Source: Nelumbo lutea (taxonomy: Eukaryota; Streptophyta; Magnoliopsida; Proteales; Nelumbonaceae). From it: 64,000 nt of DNA. The notes under the pieces were generated by a model. That model saw only the letters and a program-made list of their open reading frames with translations, did not search any database and was not told the origin of the DNA. Where the stretch lies: NCBI GenBank assembly GCA_022828595.1, contig JAKGHH010000002.1:63646383-63710382 (forward strand), given 5' to 3'. The translations under genes were made by a program, and so were the position numbers. This document shows, piece after piece, positions 63,831 to 64,000 of the stretch (its first letter is position 1; each line of letters starts with the position of its first letter).

Positions 63831-64000
63831 CTCTCAATCCAAACTACTATGACACAATTATGCATACAAAATGTGTTTATCAACTTAAACCTCTTGTTAG
63901 TACAGTTATCTTAGAGCCTTGTCAAAGTTATTGATGGTAAGACATTAAACCAATTACTCTCAAAACAGACCGGAGACACCTATACACACAAAAATGTCCA

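Overview
The window is plant nuclear DNA, AT-rich, from a flowering plant with large, transposon-filled introns. The evidence is two spliced protein genes with GT-AG introns, plant-type LTR retrotransposons with Met-tRNA primer sites, LINEs with plant-type RNase H ends, a SINE that I recognise as Au-like, and many small inverted-repeat elements (MITEs). I cannot name the species. Intron loading of this kind is known from woody and early-diverging eudicots and magnoliids, but that is only a hint.

Two host genes lie on the minus strand. The first, 14100 to 5518, is a nine-exon uridine/inosine nucleoside hydrolase (URH1 type, 337 aa). Its fifth intron is swollen to 5.5 kb by a decayed Ty3/gypsy chromovirus. 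The second, 60795 to 22237, is an eight-exon TFIID/SAGA subunit TAF12 (563 aa). Its 1.7 kb of coding sequence is spread over 38.6 kb. Introns 2, 3 and 4 are 13.4, 12.6 and 9.5 kb, and two of them (3 and 4) cut the histone-fold domain. Every splice site was read directly and all reading phases join.

The rest is layered mobile DNA. 1-5.3 kb is intergenic, with two tandem-repeat blocks and an LTR-like piece. 14.3-22.2 kb is intergenic, with three MITEs. TAF12 intron 4 holds an almost complete Ty1/copia element (24874-30775, 370-bp LTRs, TAATT target duplication), a hAT-like MITE and a SINE split by another MITE. Intron 3 holds remnants of two further copia elements in opposite orientation, two LINE pieces, and a roughly 1-kb hAT-like element carrying a fragment of a pectin methylesterase/invertase inhibitor (PMEI) gene. 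Intron 2 is mainly LINE copies and hAT-type MITEs, much of it bracketed by an 8.5-kb pair of Mutator-like inverted ends. Upstream of TAF12, 60.8-64 kb, are a duplicated start-codon region, a LINE remnant and an LTR-like edge.

The order of insertion can be read in several places from target duplications. The strongest unusual signals are the captured PMEI fragment, the transposon nest splitting the TAF12 histone fold, and the duplicated TAF12 leader with a short upstream ORF. No tRNA, rRNA or CRISPR was seen.
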